In this document: piece by piece, positions 61,629 through 64,000 of the stretch | Position numbering within the stretch: position 1 is the stretch's first letter | Layout: the number at the start of each line of letters is the position of its first letter | Source of the DNA: Pseudomonas sp. TH15 | GTDB taxonomy: Bacteria > Pseudomonadota > Gammaproteobacteria > Pseudomonadales > Pseudomonadaceae | Length of the DNA: 64,000 nucleotides | NCBI RefSeq assembly: GCF_016651105.1 | Contig: NZ_JAEKEL010000002.1 | Location: forward strand, 1 to 64,000 | Direction: 5' to 3' | Program-made: the position numbers and the translations under genes | Notes under the pieces: generated by a model | Told to the model about the DNA's origin: nothing | Databases searched by the model: none | The model's input: only the letters and a program-made list of their open reading frames with translations

Positions 61629-62522
61629 ATGTACGCCAGCCTCAAGTCAATCACCACGTGGCCACCTTCCAGAGAAAACGCGCGTCGGTTCACTCTGGTG
61701 CTATGTACCTGCTCAGCACTTGGCAGCCTGTTGGTCTATGGCCTGTCCACTCAACTGCCGGCGGGTCTGCTGGTGCTCAATCTGGCAGCACTTGCCTGCG
61801 TCTGGGTCGGGCATCGCCTCTCGCGCAAATCAATAAAGTTTCAGCCACAAGAGCTGGCCGATCGGCTTCTGGAAGTACAGGAAAACGAACGCCATCGGCT
61901 CAGCCGGGAGTTGCACGACGACATCGGCCAGTTACTGACGGCAGCGAAACTTCAAAGCGAATGGCTCAAACGTCGGCTACCCGAAGACCTGCAGGACCAG
62001 TGCTCGACGCTCTGCGATACCCTGGAAGAAACGTTGACCAAGGTGCGTGACGTGTCGGCTATCCTCAACCCCCGGCAACTGACCAGTCTTGGGCTGGAAG
62101 CCAGTTTGCGGGCACACTTGCTCAAGACCCTGGCCAATACGTCGGTGCACTGGAGCCTGGAGTGTCATCAGCGCTTGACCGGGCTCTCTGAAGAAATGGC
62201 CCTGGCAGCCTTCCGGATTACTCAGGAAGCGGTGACCAATATCCTGCGCCACGCCGAGGCCAGAAATTTATTGGTACGCCTGCAACGCCTGCCTCAGGGC
62301 CTGACATTGCTGATCAGCGACGACGGCCAGGGCTTTGAGCCCGCGGTAAACCCCGCGCGTGAAGGGCAGCGCGGAATGGCCGGGATGTCGGAACGGATCG
62401 ATCAATTGGGCGGGACCTTGACCGTGACCAGCGAGCCGGGCAAAGGCACTCAAATCGAAGCACTTTTCCCCTGGGCGCCCCGCGCACTCGAGCGGGCCAG
62501 CACGAATAAGGTTCTGCGTTGA
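61629..62522 (+). CDS. NarX/DegS-type sensor histidine kinase (HisKA_3)
   Basis: 297 residues with two transmembrane segments (about 21-38 and 42-62), no clear periplasmic sensor domain, then HisKA_3 dimerisation helix with His96 in ERHRLSRELHDDIGQLLTAAK, followed by an HATPase_c domain with FRITQEAVTNILRHA and DDGQGFEP, GQRGMAGMSERIDQLGG. It presumably phosphorylates the NarL-type regulator encoded next, whose start overlaps its stop. The ATG at 61629 is preferred to TTG 61614. The stimulus is unknown. Confidence 0.88.
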   Translation: MYASLKSITTWPPSRENARRFTLVLCTCSALGSLLVYGLSTQLPAGLLVLNLAALACVWVGHRLSRKSIKFQPQELADRLLEVQENERHRLSRELHDDIGQLLTAAKLQSEWLKRRLPEDLQDQCSTLCDTLEETLTKVRDVSAILNPRQLTSLGLEASLRAHLLKTLANTSVHWSLECHQRLTGLSEEMALAAFRITQEAVTNILRHAEARNLLVRLQRLPQGLTLLISDDGQGFEPAVNPAREGQRGMAGMSERIDQLGGTLTVTSEPGKGTQIEALFPWAPRALERASTNKVLR

Positions 62523-63178
62523 CTTGTAACTTACTTCTGGTGGATGACCACTCGCTTATCCGGGCAGGCGTGCGCGCTCTGGTGCTGGATATTCCCGGCT
62601 ACGCGGTCGTTGGCGAGGCCAATGACGGCTCGCAACTACTGGAGATGGTCGAGCAACTGTCCCCGGACATCGTCCTGCTGGATATTTCCATGAAGGAAAC
62701 CGGCGGCCTCGAAGCCTTGCAGCGACTCAAAAGAGTTCGCCCACAAAGCAAAGTACTGATCCTGTCGATGCACACCGACCCGACACTGATCATGCAAGCG
62801 TTGGAGTCCGGCGCCCACGGTTATTTGCTCAAGGACACCACGGCCACCGAGCTCGAACACGCACTGGACGCCTTGCGCAACAACGAGCGCTATCTGAGCC
62901 CGGCCATTGCCCACACGGTGATCAACCAGGCACTGACGCGCACTCAGAAAAACCAGCCGACTATTGCGGACTCTCACAACCTGACGGCCCGTCAGCTGGA
63001 AATCCTGCGCCTGATCGTTCGCGGCAAATCCACCCGGGAAATCGCCAACGGTCTGGGCCTGAGTATCAAGACTGTCGAAACCCACCGCTCGCAGATCATG
63101 AAACGCTTGCAGATCTACGACGTGGCGGGCCTAGTGCTGTTTGCCGTGCGCGAACAGATCATCAGCCTGGATGATTGA
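62519..63178 (+). CDS. NarL/FixJ-family response regulator
   Basis: 219 residues: receiver with LLLVDDHSLIRAGVRAL, phospho-acceptor Asp55 in IVLLDISMKETGGLEAL, K in GYLLKDTTATELEHAL, and a LuxR-type helix-turn-helix LTARQLEILRLIVRGKSTREIANGLGLSIKTVETHRSQIMKRLQI. It begins with TTG (62519) overlapping the kinase stop by four bases; no ATG fits. It ends 17 bases inside the convergent yegS gene. The target genes are unknown. Confidence 0.9.
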   Translation: MTCNLLLVDDHSLIRAGVRALVLDIPGYAVVGEANDGSQLLEMVEQLSPDIVLLDISMKETGGLEALQRLKRVRPQSKVLILSMHTDPTLIMQALESGAHGYLLKDTTATELEHALDALRNNERYLSPAIAHTVINQALTRTQKNQPTIADSHNLTARQLEILRLIVRGKSTREIANGLGLSIKTVETHRSQIMKRLQIYDVAGLVLFAVREQIISLDD

Positions 63179-64000
63179 CAGCCGGCGATGAACCCAGCAG
63201 CGGTGAGTTAGGCGGCAAATGCACACGCAATGCCGCCTCACGCGCCTCGAAACGCAAGCTGTCCCCCTCCAGAGGCTCACCATCAAGGTTGATGTGCAGG
63301 CCTTCCGAGACTTTGATCTCGACCCACGGCAAACGGGCTCGCACGAACATGTTGTCGATGCCGAAGCCATCGGCCAGCAGGTTTTTCAAGGTGCCTACCA
63401 CCTCCTGCGGCGCTGGCAGAATGCTGATATCCAGCAATCCATCGTCAACCAGCGCTTGCGGGCACAGCACACGACCACCACCGGCCTGTCGGCCATTTCC
63501 GATACCCAGTGCCAACAGCTCGCCACGCCAGTAAAAGTCCGGTCCCTGCAATTCGCCATAGGCCGCATGCAATTCACTGAAGCGCGATAAACCGGTGAAC
63601 AGGTACGCCGCCCCGCCCAGAACCTTTTTCAGGTCCTCCGACGTATTGGCCGTGACATTACTGCCAAAACCGCCAGTGGCCATATTCAGAAACACTTGTC
63701 CGTCTACCTCGCCCAGGTCGATGGAGACCGGGGCGCTGTCCAGAAGCTCCAGTGCCCGGGCAGGCTCCAGAGAGATGCCGGCAGCGCGCGCAAAATCATT
63801 AGCGGTACCCAATGGCATCAGCACCAGGCTGGACTCGTTCGAATGCGCTGCCATGGCCTCGGCGATATCGCGCAAGGTGCCATCGCCGCCGCCGGCAATG
63901 ATCTGCGTATAACCCGCTGCCAGCGCTTCACCCACCAGACGCTGGGCGTCGCCCGCCTCCCAAGTCAGCCGAACGGCCAGATTCCAGCCCTCCTTGCGCT
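63162..64000 (-). CDS. yegS: YegS-type lipid kinase (5' end beyond the window)
   Basis: About 278 codons, open at the window edge, of the usual ~300. The diacylglycerol-kinase catalytic fold is clear: QIIAGGGDGTLRDIAEAMAAHSNESSLVLMPLGTANDFARAAGI near the start of the visible part, VFLNMATGGFGSNVTANTSEDLKKVLGGAAYLFTGL, RQAGGGRVLCPQALVDDGLLDI and INLDGEPLEGDSLRFEAREAALRVHLP. YegS phosphorylates phosphatidylglycerol or diacylglycerol in vitro. Its last 17 bases overlap the end of the convergent response-regulator gene. Confidence 0.9.
   Translation of the reverse strand, partial: RKEGWNLAVRLTWEAGDAQRLVGEALAAGYTQIIAGGGDGTLRDIAEAMAAHSNESSLVLMPLGTANDFARAAGISLEPARALELLDSAPVSIDLGEVDGQVFLNMATGGFGSNVTANTSEDLKKVLGGAAYLFTGLSRFSELHAAYGELQGPDFYWRGELLALGIGNGRQAGGGRVLCPQALVDDGLLDISILPAPQEVVGTLKNLLADGFGIDNMFVRARLPWVEIKVSEGLHINLDGEPLEGDSLRFEAREAALRVHLPPNSPLLGSSPAVNHPG

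Noticed and set aside
61220..61693. Two minus-strand reading frames (61220-61441, 61451-61693)
   Set aside because: No binding site, no recognisable domain, and the second overlaps the kinase start.

Overview
The window is chromosomal DNA of a fluorescent pseudomonad, most likely of the Pseudomonas fluorescens group. The grounds are a pyoverdine locus (pvdL, pvdS, pvdH, an MbtH gene, a pvdYII-like acetylase and the fpvGHJK-CDEF operon), the msuEDC-sfnR and atu clusters in their Pseudomonas forms, and many REP palindromes of the kind typical of P. fluorescens genomes. Gene density is high and base composition is mostly GC-rich. The clearest exception is a hemopexin-repeat gene near 26.6-27.3 kb.

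Layout. 0.1-7.8 kb: an RhtA-type exporter, a small lipoprotein, a TetR-SDR-isomerase cassette, an aminopeptidase P, a cysteine desulfurase split by a frameshift, a LysE exporter and a lipoprotein. 7.8-12.3 kb: msuE-msuD-msuC-sfnR for sulfonate-sulfur scavenging, preceded by a sigma54-type promoter. 12.3-14.9 kb: an ABM-domain monooxygenase divergent from soxR, a VOC protein and a haloacetate-dehalogenase-like hydrolase. 15.3-21.6 kb: fpvGHJK-fpvCDEF for reduction and uptake of iron from ferripyoverdine. 21.7-24.1 kb: mbtH, pvdH and a GNAT gene. 24.3-30.8 kb: a two-component system, a hemopexin-repeat gene and a dsbD-tlpA-dsbG operon. 30.9-47 kb: an alpha/beta hydrolase, the 13-kb pvdL, pvdS and a pvdYII-like acetylase. 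47-57.2 kb: an orphan solute-binding protein and atuR-atuABCDEF for acyclic terpene (citronellol/geraniol) degradation. 57.2-64 kb: an exonuclease, ppnP, a MOSC protein, cheV, an Hpt-like protein without its histidine, a NarL-type two-component pair and a truncated yegS.

How the parts fit. pvdS has a sigma70 promoter overlapped by a Fur-box-like sequence. PvdS-type promoters (TAAAT-N16-CGT) can be read exactly upstream of pvdH, mbtH and the acetylase gene, and with one mismatch upstream of pvdL. These genes supply diaminobutyrate (PvdH), NRPS activation (MbtH), the chromophore peptide (PvdL) and probably acetyl-hydroxyornithine (PvdYII); the other pyoverdine NRPS genes are outside the window. 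The dsb operon and its divergent two-component genes each carry 11-bp-period direct repeats of the PmrA/QseB type. SoxR has a 19-bp-spacer promoter facing the monooxygenase gene. Two identical operators lie between atuR and atuA.

I did not find a wholly unknown multi-gene system. The least explained items are a REP doublet inside the fpvD reading frame, the split desulfurase, the hemopexin-repeat gene, a 24-bp perfect inverted repeat just after atuF, the SDR that lacks its catalytic tyrosine, and the histidine-less Hpt-like protein.
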